This document shows, piece after piece, positions 1 through 5,714 of a stretch of DNA of 10,576 nucleotides. Each line of letters begins with the position of its first letter. Position 1 is the stretch's first letter. The translations under genes were made by a program, and so were the position numbers. The notes below the pieces were generated by a model, which was not told the DNA's origin, ran no database searches, and saw nothing but the letters and a program-made list of their open reading frames with translations. The stretch is from Gammaproteobacteria bacterium (GTDB taxonomy: Bacteria; Pseudomonadota; Gammaproteobacteria; HK1), in assembly GCA_022822245.1 (NCBI GenBank), contig JAJECB010000286.1, positions 1 through 10,576 of the forward strand, written 5' to 3'.

Positions 1-377
1 ACGATCCCGTCAAGCGAGAACTCCGCGCGAATTTCGTCGTCCATGAAGAAGGTCTGAGCGACCGGGCCGGGATCGGCGAGCCCCGTGGTCTCCACCAGCA
101 CATAGTCGAACTTGTCGCGGCGCTTCATGAGCTTGCCGAGCACGCGAATCAGGTCTCCGCGCACCGTGCAGCAGATGCAGCCGTTCGACATCTCGAAGAT
201 CTCTTCGTCAGCGTCGATGACGAGCGCCTGATCGATGCCGACCTCCCCGTACTCGTTCTCGATCACGGCAATGCGCTTGCCGTGCTCCTCGCTCAAGATC
301 CGGTTGAGCAGGGTCGTCTTGCCAGAGCCGAGGAAGCCGGTGAGGATGGAAACGGGTACTTTTTGCGGCGTGTTCAT
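1..377 (-). CDS. COG0523 (CobW/ZNG1-like) G3E-family GTPase, N-terminal part, cut by window edge
   Basis: This is the first 125 residues of a P-loop GTPase; the rest lies beyond the left edge. Visible motifs are Walker A GFLGSGKTT at residues 14-22, the metal-binding CxCC motif as CICC at 67-70, and the switch-region signature ETTGLADP at 96-103. Together these identify COG0523. Proteins of this family insert or allocate metals, and Zur-controlled members are thought to move zinc to client enzymes during zinc starvation. The ATG at 377-375 is well supported because AGGAG lies 6 nt upstream and the Walker motif begins at the usual distance from the start. It is transcribed divergently from zur, with a Zur-like palindrome between them, so zinc-dependent repression is likely. 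It is a paralogue of the GTPase at 1017-2162 but clearly distinct in sequence (ENEYGEVGID here, INEFGEIGLD there). The family call is firm; zinc as the metal is inferred from context. Confidence 0.93.
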   Translation of the reverse strand, partial: MNTPQKVPVSILTGFLGSGKTTLLNRILSEEHGKRIAVIENEYGEVGIDQALVIDADEEIFEMSNGCICCTVRGDLIRVLGKLMKRRDKFDYVLVETTGLADPGPVAQTFFMDDEIRAEFSLDGI

Positions 378-428
378 CAAGTTCTCCTGGGGCAGTGGCC
401 ACGCCCGGTTTCGAGGGGCCCTTGGCGC

Positions 429-456
429 TTGTAAGCAAGAAACGCAACGTTATAAC
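429..456 (+). promoter_or_regulatory. Candidate sigma-70 promoter for zur and the downstream GTPase
   Basis: TTGTAA (429-434) and TATAAC (451-456) are separated by 16 bp. This would place the transcript start near 463, giving a leader of about 30 nt before the zur ATG. The -10 is part of the Zur-like palindrome, which fits repression by occlusion. This is a visual match only. Confidence 0.45.
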
Positions 457-460
457 CTTG
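445..460. promoter_or_regulatory. Candidate Zur operator
   Basis: The sequence CAACGTTATAACCTTG is an imperfect 16-bp palindrome. Its perfect 8-bp core is GTTATAAC, CAA/TTG flanks match on both sides, and one mismatched pair separates core from flanks. Proteobacterial Zur boxes are AT-rich palindromes built around the same GTTATAAC-type core with AA..TT flanks, so the match is good. It lies 31 nt before the zur ATG and 67 nt before the divergent GTPase ATG. It overlaps the proposed -10 element of both promoters. Zinc-loaded Zur bound here would block both transcripts, including its own. Binding itself is inferred. Confidence 0.72.
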
Positions 461-476
461 TGTGCCTGCGGCGCAA
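449..476 (-). promoter_or_regulatory. Candidate divergent promoter for the left-hand COG0523 gene
   Basis: On the minus strand TTGCGC (476-471) and TATAAC (454-449) are 16 bp apart. Because the GTTATAAC core is self-complementary, the same 8 bp can supply a -10 element in both directions. The leader to the GTPase ATG at 377 would be about 65 nt. This is a visual match only. Confidence 0.38.
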
Positions 477-491
477 CAGGAGATCAATGTC

Positions 492-998
492 ATGACGCTC
501 CCGTCGACCCGGCCCCGGCCCTGCACCGATCCCGACTGCCGCGGGCAGCATGCGCCGGCTGAACGGGTTGCGCTGGCAATGTCTCTCTGCGCCGCGCGCG
601 GAGCGCAGCTAACGACGCTCAGGCGGCAGGTCCTGGAGCTGCTCTGGGAGAGTGGTCGACCGACGGGCGCCTACGCGCTGATCGAAGCACTGAAGCTCAG
701 GAACTCCCGTCCGGTCGGGCCGCCCACCGTCTACCGGGCTCTCGAGTTCCTGATGTCCCAGAGATTCGTCTTGAAGATCGAAAGCCGCAACGCTTACGTC
801 CCCTGCGCGCATCCGGAGCGTCACCATGATTGTCTTTTCTTCATTTGCAGTAGCTGCGGGGTGTCTGCGGAATCGGAGGATCCGCGGGTCGAGCAACTGC
901 TCGCCGAGGATGCCGCCGTCCTGGGGTTCCGCGTGACGCGACGGGTGGTCGAGGTGGAGGGCACGTGCGGGAGTTGCATCGCGGCCGACCCGGCCTGA
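492..998 (+). CDS. zur: Zur, zinc-responsive Fur-family repressor
   Basis: This 168-residue protein has the Fur-family layout. A winged helix (about 37-92) carries the recognition region PPTVYRALEFL, which is highly similar to E. coli Zur. A dimerisation and metal-binding domain follows. The structural zinc site is complete: C119/C122 (CSSC) and C159/C162 (CGSC). Regulatory-site equivalents of E. coli Zur C88, H96 and E111 are seen at C105, H112 and E127. The residue matching E. coli H77 is leucine (L94). An N-terminal tail of about 25 residues carries C11, C16 and H20, which are absent from E. coli Zur. I chose the ATG at 492 because AGGAGA (478-483) lies 8 nt upstream; an in-frame GTG at 462 has no such support. 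It is probably cotranscribed with the GTPase 18 nt downstream and autoregulated through the palindrome at 445-460. Zur rather than Fur is supported by sequence resemblance and by the zinc-type neighbours. Confidence 0.93.
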   Translation: MTLPSTRPRPCTDPDCRGQHAPAERVALAMSLCAARGAQLTTLRRQVLELLWESGRPTGAYALIEALKLRNSRPVGPPTVYRALEFLMSQRFVLKIESRNAYVPCAHPERHHDCLFFICSSCGVSAESEDPRVEQLLAEDAAVLGFRVTRRVVEVEGTCGSCIAADPA

Positions 999-1016
999 AC
1001 GGGCGAAGGGGGCCCC

Positions 1017-2162
1017 ATGGAAAGCCGGAATCTTCGTGGGTCATCGCGGCGACTGCCGGTCTCGGTGCTGACCGGGTTTCTTGGCAGCGGCAAGACGACT
1101 GTCCTCAACTATCTGATCCAACAGCCCGTGCTGAGCCGGACACTGGTGCTCATCAACGAGTTCGGGGAGATCGGCCTCGACCATGATCTCGTGACGCACA
1201 GCACCGATGACGTCGTCATCGAGATGTCGAGCGGCTGCCTCTGCTGCACCATCCGGGGCGACCTTGCCAGGACCTTGCGCGAGGCTCCTGGACGCTTTGC
1301 GAGCGGAGGCGAGCTATGGTTCGACCGGGTGGTGATCGAGACCACCGGGCTTGCGGATCCGGCCCCGATCCTCCACACGTTGATGACCGACACAGTCGTC
1401 GGGCGGCGCTATCGTCTGGACGGAGTCATTGCCACGGTCGATGCAGTCAATGGCGGCGATACGCTCGATCGGCAGATCGAGTCCGTCAAGCAGGCGGCGG
1501 TGGCCGACCGGTTGCTGCTGACCAAGGCCGATCTCGCCGACCTCGATGACCTGCGCAGATTGCAGGAACGTCTGCGGGTTCTGAACCCCGCCGCCCCACA
1601 AATCATCGCGAAGAACGGTACTGTCGATCCCACATTGCTCTTCGATGCCGGTCTTTACGACCCGAGGACCAAGAGCCCCGATGTGCAGAACTGGCTAAAG
1701 GCGGAAGCCTATGGCGAGCCGCGCGGCCATGGCTACGGGGCGGCCGGGCACGGTCACACCCACCAACACAGCGACGTCAATCGCCATGACGCGCACATCA
1801 AGGCGCTCTGCCTCACGATCGATGAGCCGATCCGCCGCGATGCGCTCGACCGCTGGTTGGAGGTGCTGCTCCTGTTCCGGGGCGCAGACTTTCTGCGCAC
1901 CAAGGGAATCATCAATGTGGTCGAGCACGATGGACCGGTGGTCATTCACGGCGTCCAGCACATCTTCCACCCGGCAGTCATGTTGAAGGAGTGGCCGAGC
2001 AAAGACCGCCGCTCCCGGATCGTCTTCATCACCCGCGACATCGACGAGTCGGTCATTCGCGACACGCTCGGGATGTTCACCGACGCCAAGGCCCAGCGGC
2101 CGGAGCTCCTTCCCGTCGAGTCGGGCGACAGCGACATCGGCGTGTCCGAGGTACGGGGATGA
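1017..2162 (+). CDS. COG0523 (CobW/ZNG1-like) GTPase with histidine-rich linker
   Basis: This complete 381-residue G3E GTPase contains Walker A GFLGSGKTT (20-28), the CxCC motif as CLCC (74-77), ETTGLADP (108-115) and a G4-type TKAD (169-172). A CobW C-terminal domain covers roughly 262-355. Between the two domains lies a flexible metal-binding linker with seven histidines in residues 237-260 (H238, H245, H247, H249, H251, H257, H260). Such linkers are typical of COG0523 proteins. Family members use GTP hydrolysis to hand metals to target proteins. Position directly behind zur, with an 18-nt gap containing an AAGG-type ribosome binding site at 1006-1009, makes a role in zinc starvation the best inference. 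Other members serve cobalamin synthesis or nitrile hydratase, but no such genes are nearby. Its stop codon overlaps a downstream ATG (ATGA at 2159-2162) that opens only a 23-codon frame. Confidence 0.94.
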   Translation: MESRNLRGSSRRLPVSVLTGFLGSGKTTVLNYLIQQPVLSRTLVLINEFGEIGLDHDLVTHSTDDVVIEMSSGCLCCTIRGDLARTLREAPGRFASGGELWFDRVVIETTGLADPAPILHTLMTDTVVGRRYRLDGVIATVDAVNGGDTLDRQIESVKQAAVADRLLLTKADLADLDDLRRLQERLRVLNPAAPQIIAKNGTVDPTLLFDAGLYDPRTKSPDVQNWLKAEAYGEPRGHGYGAAGHGHTHQHSDVNRHDAHIKALCLTIDEPIRRDALDRWLEVLLLFRGADFLRTKGIINVVEHDGPVVIHGVQHIFHPAVMLKEWPSKDRRSRIVFITRDIDESVIRDTLGMFTDAKAQRPELLPVESGDSDIGVSEVRG

Positions 2163-2230
2163 CGCTGTGCCTGACCAACACCCTGAAGCGAACGAAAGAG
2201 CCGTTCGGTCATCCCGCCCTCGCGAGGTGA

Positions 2231-2262
2231 TTGCCAACCGCTCCGGGCTTGGCGGTTGGCAA
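2231..2262. terminator. Perfect hairpin after the zur-GTPase unit, possible terminator
   Basis: An 11-bp perfect stem (TTGCCAACCGC, 2231-2241, with its complement at 2252-2262) encloses a 10-nt loop. It begins 68 nt after the GTPase stop codon. No run of T follows, so it is not a textbook intrinsic terminator. It could act in transcript 3'-end protection or be a dispersed repeat. Confidence 0.5.
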
Positions 2263-2271
2263 GGGTGAGCG

Positions 2272-2298
2272 GGTGTCCACCAAGAATGGGTGGACACC
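2272..2298. repeat. Second perfect hairpin, GGTGTCCACC arms
   Basis: A 10-bp perfect stem (2272-2281 with 2289-2298) encloses a 7-nt loop, AAGAATG. It lies 9 bp after the previous hairpin and ends 2 nt before an AGGAG sequence (2301-2305). It could be a terminator stem, a translation-controlling stem, or two facing ends of an old insertion sequence. Nothing in the window decides between these. Confidence 0.5.
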
Positions 2299-2439
2299 TG
2301 AGGAGACTCGGATGGCGGGACGGGGTCGGACGCGGCGGCTTTGGTTGCCCGGAGCCGCTGCTCCACCCCGCCCTCGGTTGGTAGGATCGGCGGCGGGGCG
2401 GCAACCGGGGGGCGCGAACCCGAACGCGTCGGCAGCTTC

Positions 2440-3324
2440 ATGGATGCTTCAGCCAGCCACGAGAGGTTCGAGGCGGACGGTGGTTCGGGCGCCGGCCGCG
2501 CGCCCGCCGTCTCCGCCGCGGTCGTCGAAGAGTTCCAGGCGCGCGGAGTCGTCGTGCTCCGCGGCGCGTTTCGCGAGTGGGTGGAGCCGCTCCGGGCGGG
2601 AGTGGCCGCGGTCATGGCCGATCCGAGCCCCTTCGAGCGGACCGTCCGTCCGGACGACGGGAGTCCGCCCTTCTTCCAGGACTACTGCAACTGGAACCGG
2701 ATCGACGAGTTCCGCCGATTCGTGTTCGAGAGCCCGGCGGGCGCCGTCGCGGCCTCCCTGATGCGGTCCGCCCATGCCCGGTTCTTCCACGAGCACGTCC
2801 TCGTCAAGGAGCCGGGCACGACCGTCGAGACGCCCTGGCACCACGACCAGCCCTACTACTGCGTGGCGGGGGAGAAGACCGTGAGCCTCTGGATCGCCCT
2901 CGACCCGGTCGCGCGCGAGACGTCCGTCGAGTACGTGGGCGGGTCGCACCGCTGGGGGCGCGCCTTCCGGCCGACGCGGTTCAACGGCACCGACCTCTTC
3001 GCGAACGACCGGACCGAGCGGGTCCCGGAAATCTCCGCCCGGCGCGGCGAGTTCGACCTCGCGGGGTGGGCGATGGAGCCCGGAGACGCGGTCGCGTTCA
3101 GCTTCCTCACCCTCCACGGCGCGCCCGGCAACGTCTCGGAGACGGTGCGGCGGCGCGCCTTCAGCGCCCGCTTCGTGGGCGACGACGCGGTGTTCCGGGA
3201 CCTCGGGGGCCTCGGGTCGCCGCCGTTTCGCGATATCGCTCTCGCGGACGGCGCGCCGCTCGCGGGGCCCGAATTCCCGGTGGTCTTCCCACCGCCCGCC
3301 GCCTTCGACCCATCCCTGACCTGA
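2440..3324 (+). CDS. PhyH-family Fe(II)/2-oxoglutarate-dependent dioxygenase
   Basis: This 294-residue protein resembles the phytanoyl-CoA dioxygenase family, which hydroxylates small organic substrates using Fe(II), oxygen and 2-oxoglutarate. The iron-binding facial triad is visible: HxD as H134-x-D136 in ETPWHHDQPYY, and the distal histidine H226 in TLHGAPGN. The arginines at 237-239 and R244 are positioned for a 2-oxoglutarate contact. SLWIALDPVARE and GGSHRWG are family hallmarks around the double-stranded beta-helix. The fold begins near residue 27, so the ATG at 2440 gives a normal N terminus. However, no clear ribosome binding site precedes it. An in-frame TTG at 2341 would add 33 low-complexity residues. 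The substrate is unknown. No transporter or pathway partner lies next to it, and it converges with dinB. Confidence 0.9.
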   Translation: MDASASHERFEADGGSGAGRAPAVSAAVVEEFQARGVVVLRGAFREWVEPLRAGVAAVMADPSPFERTVRPDDGSPPFFQDYCNWNRIDEFRRFVFESPAGAVAASLMRSAHARFFHEHVLVKEPGTTVETPWHHDQPYYCVAGEKTVSLWIALDPVARETSVEYVGGSHRWGRAFRPTRFNGTDLFANDRTERVPEISARRGEFDLAGWAMEPGDAVAFSFLTLHGAPGNVSETVRRRAFSARFVGDDAVFRDLGGLGSPPFRDIALADGAPLAGPEFPVVFPPPAAFDPSLT

Positions 3325-3374
3325 CTGCGGACACGGCTCACGGACCGCGGACGCTCCGGCATCGCCTGCCATCC

Positions 3375-3441
3375 GGGAGCGCGGGCTTGCCGCCCGCGAA
3401 CCGCCGGGAGGCGCTCCCGCGGGCAAGATGCCCCCGCTCCC
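3375..3441. repeat. REP-like imperfect inverted repeat between convergent genes
   Basis: Two 23-nt arms (3375-3397 and 3419-3441) pair at their outer seven bases (GGGAGCG with CGCTCCC), at an inner GGGC/GCCC block and at the loop-proximal CCCGC/GCGGG block, with mismatches between. A small GGGAG/CTCCC hairpin (3406-3418) lies inside the loop. The element occupies the gap between the 3' ends of the dioxygenase gene and dinB, a typical location for REP-type repeats. It could also end transcription from both sides. Copy number elsewhere in the genome cannot be seen. Confidence 0.62.
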
Positions 3442-3504
3442 GGGAGGCCGTGCTCTGGAGAACCCCGTGCTCCCGTGCATCTGCCTGGAGCAGGGGGCTT
3501 GAGG

Positions 3505-4704
3505 TCACGCGCCGGAGCCTCGATCTCCGTCGAGGTTCCGGGCCCGGGTGAGCGCCTGCACTCCGAAGCGCTTGCGCACCGCGTCGACCGTTCGGTCGAG
3601 CCGTTCGTCGTGCACGTTCCGCGGGGCCTCGAAGAGGTCGAGCTGCTCCGCTTCACCCCCGTCTCCTTCCCCCAGCTCGAAGGCGGCGACTCCCACGAGC
3701 CGGATCGGCGCGCGGAGGTCGAACTCGCGGAGGAGCGCCTCGGCGGCTTCGGCGATCGCCCGCGTCGCATGGGTGGGAGCGGCGAGGAGGGTCTGCCGGG
3801 TGTGGAGGCGGAAGTCCGCGGTGCGAAGCTTCACCCGGACGCCGCGCGCGGCGAGCCCCTCGTCCCGGACCCGGCGCGCGACGGTGTCCGCCGCGCGCAG
3901 CAGCCACGGCCGGATCGCGGCTTCGCCGACGATGTCCTGGTCGAGGGTGTTCTCCGAGCCGATGCTCTTCGCCTCGCGCTCGGGCACCACCGCGCGGGAG
4001 TCGCGACCGTGCGCGAGTGCGTGGACGTGGCCGCCGAGGCTGCCGCCGAGCCAGCGTTCGAGGGTGGCGAGCGGGGTGGCCGCGACGTCCCCGATGGTAG
4101 CGATGCCATGCGTCTCCAGCCGCTCGCGGGTGCGGGGGCCCACCCCCCACAGCCGGTCGATGGACAGCGGGTGAAGGAAACTGGTCACCTCGTCCGGGGC
4201 GACGACGGTCAGCCCGTCCGGCTTGCCCCGATCGCTCGCGACCTTCGCCACGTACTTGGTGGTGGAGACCCCCACCGAGACGGTGAGCTTCGTCGCCTGG
4301 AAGACCGCGCGGCGGACCGCCTCGCCCATCTCCCGCGGCTTGCCGGACAGGGCCTCGCAGCCCGTCATGTCGACGAACGCTTCGTCGACGCTCAGGGGTT
4401 CGACGAGCGGCGAGAAGGCGCCGAGGGTCCGCATCACCACCCGCGAGACGGCGCGGTACCGCTCGAAGCGGGGCGGGAGGACGACCGCGTGCGGGCAGCG
4501 GCGGCGCGCGAGCGCCATCGGCATCGCGCTTCCCACTCCGTACGGCCGCGCCTCGTAGCTCGCGGTGGAGACCACGCCGCGCGGCCCGGTGCCCCCGATG
4601 AGGAGCGCCTTGCCGCGAAGCTCCGGGCGGTCGAGCTGCTCGACGGCCGCGAAGAACGCGTCCATGTCGGCGTGGAGGATGATGCGCGGCCAGCCGGAAG
4701 CCAT
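3505..4704 (-). CDS. dinB: DNA polymerase IV (Y-family translesion polymerase)
   Basis: This 399-residue enzyme copies past damaged template bases with low fidelity and no proofreading. Motifs in order are HADMDAFFAAVE (11-22), with catalytic D13 and the steric-gate aromatic F18; the finger region YEARPYGVGSAM (50-61); the palm motif PLSVDEAFVD (103-112), with catalytic D107 and E108; SVGVSTTKYVAKVASD, followed by RGKPDGL; and the helix-hairpin-helix thumb segment LWGVGPRTRERLE. The little-finger domain begins around SIGSENTLDQDI. A beta-clamp binding motif QLDLF is at 354-358, followed by a 41-residue tail rather than at the extreme C terminus. Length is slightly above the E. coli enzyme (351). 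The ATG at 4704-4702 fits the family N terminus but has no good ribosome binding site; the frame stays open upstream without resembling protein. No recognisable LexA box was found upstream, so SOS control is not shown. Confidence 0.96.
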   Translation of the reverse strand: MASGWPRIILHADMDAFFAAVEQLDRPELRGKALLIGGTGPRGVVSTASYEARPYGVGSAMPMALARRRCPHAVVLPPRFERYRAVSRVVMRTLGAFSPLVEPLSVDEAFVDMTGCEALSGKPREMGEAVRRAVFQATKLTVSVGVSTTKYVAKVASDRGKPDGLTVVAPDEVTSFLHPLSIDRLWGVGPRTRERLETHGIATIGDVAATPLATLERWLGGSLGGHVHALAHGRDSRAVVPEREAKSIGSENTLDQDIVGEAAIRPWLLRAADTVARRVRDEGLAARGVRVKLRTADFRLHTRQTLLAAPTHATRAIAEAAEALLREFDLRAPIRLVGVAAFELGEGDGGEAEQLDLFEAPRNVHDERLDRTVDAVRKRFGVQALTRARNLDGDRGSGA

Positions 4705-4731
4705 GGTTGGAGGGATGCCCGGGAGGAGACG

Positions 4732-4760
4732 ATGATAATCCCCGGTGTCCGGCCCGCGAA
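4732..4760 (-). promoter_or_regulatory. Possible promoter for dinB
   Basis: On the minus strand TTCGCG (4760-4755) and TATCAT (4737-4732) are separated by 17 bp. This would start transcription near 4725 and leave about 20 nt before the dinB ATG. The -35 match is weak. Confidence 0.3.
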
Positions 4761-4845
4761 AACGGGGTCGGAGCGGGATTCCCGGTCGCATGGTCCCCAT
4801 CCGGGCCGCCCGACCGGACCGGAATTCCCGCTCTGGCCCCGCTTT
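4759..4845. repeat. Hairpin element with 24-25 nt imperfect arms
   Basis: The left arm (4759-4782, beginning AAAACGGGGTCGGAGCGGGA) and the right arm (4821-4845) are near-complementary, with three mismatches and one extra base. The 38-nt interior contains GGTC/GACC blocks that can pair with a small offset. The whole unit is about 87 bp and lies between the divergent dinB and SDR genes. It looks like a REP- or MITE-type mobile palindrome. Arms containing GGGGTC(A/G)GAGCGGG recall repeats that I associate with REP-associated transposases, but no transposase is present here. Confidence 0.6.
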
Positions 4846-4911
4846 CAGGTGCGATATGCGGGCGGGATTCGTGGCAGGATGGGAAGCGCAAGGCAACCGG
4901 AGGAGCGACCC

Positions 4912-5640
4912 GTGACCAACCCGTTCACCCTCGAAGGAAAGCGCATCGCGATCACCGGCGCGGGCGGAGGCATCGGATCGACGGCGGCGCGGATCGCCGC
5001 CGATCTCGGCGCCGACGTCCTGGTCTCGGACCTCGAGGCGCCCGGCGCGGTCGCCGACTCGGTGCGGGAGCGGGGCCGGCACTCCGAGGCGGCCGCCCTC
5101 GACGTAACCGACCGCGCCGCGGTGGAGGCGTGGGCCGCGTCCTGCGGCGCTGTCGACGGGCTCATCGACTGCGCGGCCATCTGCCCCTTCGACGACTGGA
5201 CCGAAGACGGATGGGACGAGGTTGCGGAACGGGTGTTCGACATCAACCTGCACGGTCCCCTCAATCTCGTGCGCGCGTTCATGGCGTCGATGGCCGAGCG
5301 GGGCGGCGGGCGCATCGCGATGGTGGGCTCGATCGCGGGCCGGATCGGCGGCCTCGTCGCGGCGCCGCACTACGTCATGAGCAAGGGGGCCATCCACAGC
5401 TTCGTGCGCTGGTCGTCACGGAAGGGGGCGCCGCACGGCGTGCTCGTGAACGGGGTGGCCCCGGGCCCGGTCCGGACCCCGATGACCGCGAGCCAGACCT
5501 TCGACAACGCCCGCTTCCCCCTCGGGCGGATGGCGGAGGCGGAGGAGATCGCGGGTCCCCTCGTCTTCCTCGTCTCCCCCGCCGCGAGCTACGTGAGCGG
5601 CGCGGTCCTCGACATCAACGGCGCCCTGCACTTCAGCTAG
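4912..5640 (+). CDS. Short-chain dehydrogenase/reductase (SDR), classical type
   Basis: This 242-residue NAD(P)-dependent oxidoreductase has a single Rossmann domain. The dinucleotide loop is TGAGGGIG (15-22). An aspartate at the end of strand 2 (D40, in VLVSDLEAPG) suggests NAD(H) rather than NADP(H). The catalytic tetrad is complete: N112, S140, Y154 and K158 (YVMSK). The usual NNAG structural motif is replaced by DCAA (87-90). PGPVRTPM (184-191) and the C-terminal YVSGAVLDINGAL are typical of the family. The GTG at 4912 was chosen because GGAGGAG (4899-4905) lies 6 nt upstream and the fold starts near residue 8. An in-frame ATG at 4879 would add 11 residues. The substrate cannot be told. 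It diverges from dinB and is followed after 74 bp by a nuclease gene of different composition, so no operon is implied. Confidence 0.92.
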   Translation: MTNPFTLEGKRIAITGAGGGIGSTAARIAADLGADVLVSDLEAPGAVADSVRERGRHSEAAALDVTDRAAVEAWAASCGAVDGLIDCAAICPFDDWTEDGWDEVAERVFDINLHGPLNLVRAFMASMAERGGGRIAMVGSIAGRIGGLVAAPHYVMSKGAIHSFVRWSSRKGAPHGVLVNGVAPGPVRTPMTASQTFDNARFPLGRMAEAEEIAGPLVFLVSPAASYVSGAVLDINGALHFS

Positions 5641-5651
5641 CAGTTGCGGCA

Positions 5652-5669
5652 CTCCCAGCGAAAGCGGGG
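5652..5669. repeat. Small REP-like hairpin with GAAA loop
   Basis: CTCCCAGC, a GAAA loop and GCGGGG form a stem with one bulged A. The CCCGCGAAAGCGGG-type palindrome is widespread in proteobacterial intergenic DNA. It begins 12 nt after the SDR stop codon and could also help end that transcript. It is a weak, degenerate copy. Confidence 0.35.
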
Positions 5670-5714
5670 CGGCAAAACCGCTCCGGCTCCCGGCCGCTGC
5701 CGTCTACCAGGACC

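Noticed and set aside
462..491. In-frame GTG start for zur at 462
   Set aside because: It lacks a ribosome binding site and lies next to the proposed transcript start, whereas the ATG at 492 has AGGAGA at good spacing.
2341..2439. TTG start extending the dioxygenase by 33 residues
   Set aside because: The extension is Gly/Arg/Pro-rich with no family similarity and no ribosome binding site.
1695..2615. A 306-codon minus-strand frame opposite the second GTPase and the hairpins
   Set aside because: The product is Thr/Ser/Pro/Arg-rich without motifs and runs antisense to a well-supported gene and through both hairpins.
4705..4760. SOS (LexA) box upstream of dinB
   Set aside because: Neither the CTGT-N8-ACAG type nor the GTTC-N7-GTTC type is present on inspection.
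4732..4911. Alternative SDR start at ATG 4732, preceded by GGGAGGAG
   Set aside because: It would add 60 residues, most of them translated from the palindromic repeat. Classical SDRs start just before the Rossmann loop, and the GTG at 4912 has its own strong ribosome binding site.
4705..5397. Upstream extension of the dinB frame by up to 231 codons
   Set aside because: The extension is antisense to the SDR gene and passes through the hairpin element. The polymerase fold begins at the chosen ATG.
3475..5640. A 721-codon plus-strand frame covering dinB in antisense and fused to the SDR gene
   Set aside because: Only the part from 4912 resembles a protein family. The rest is the complement of dinB codons plus a palindromic repeat.
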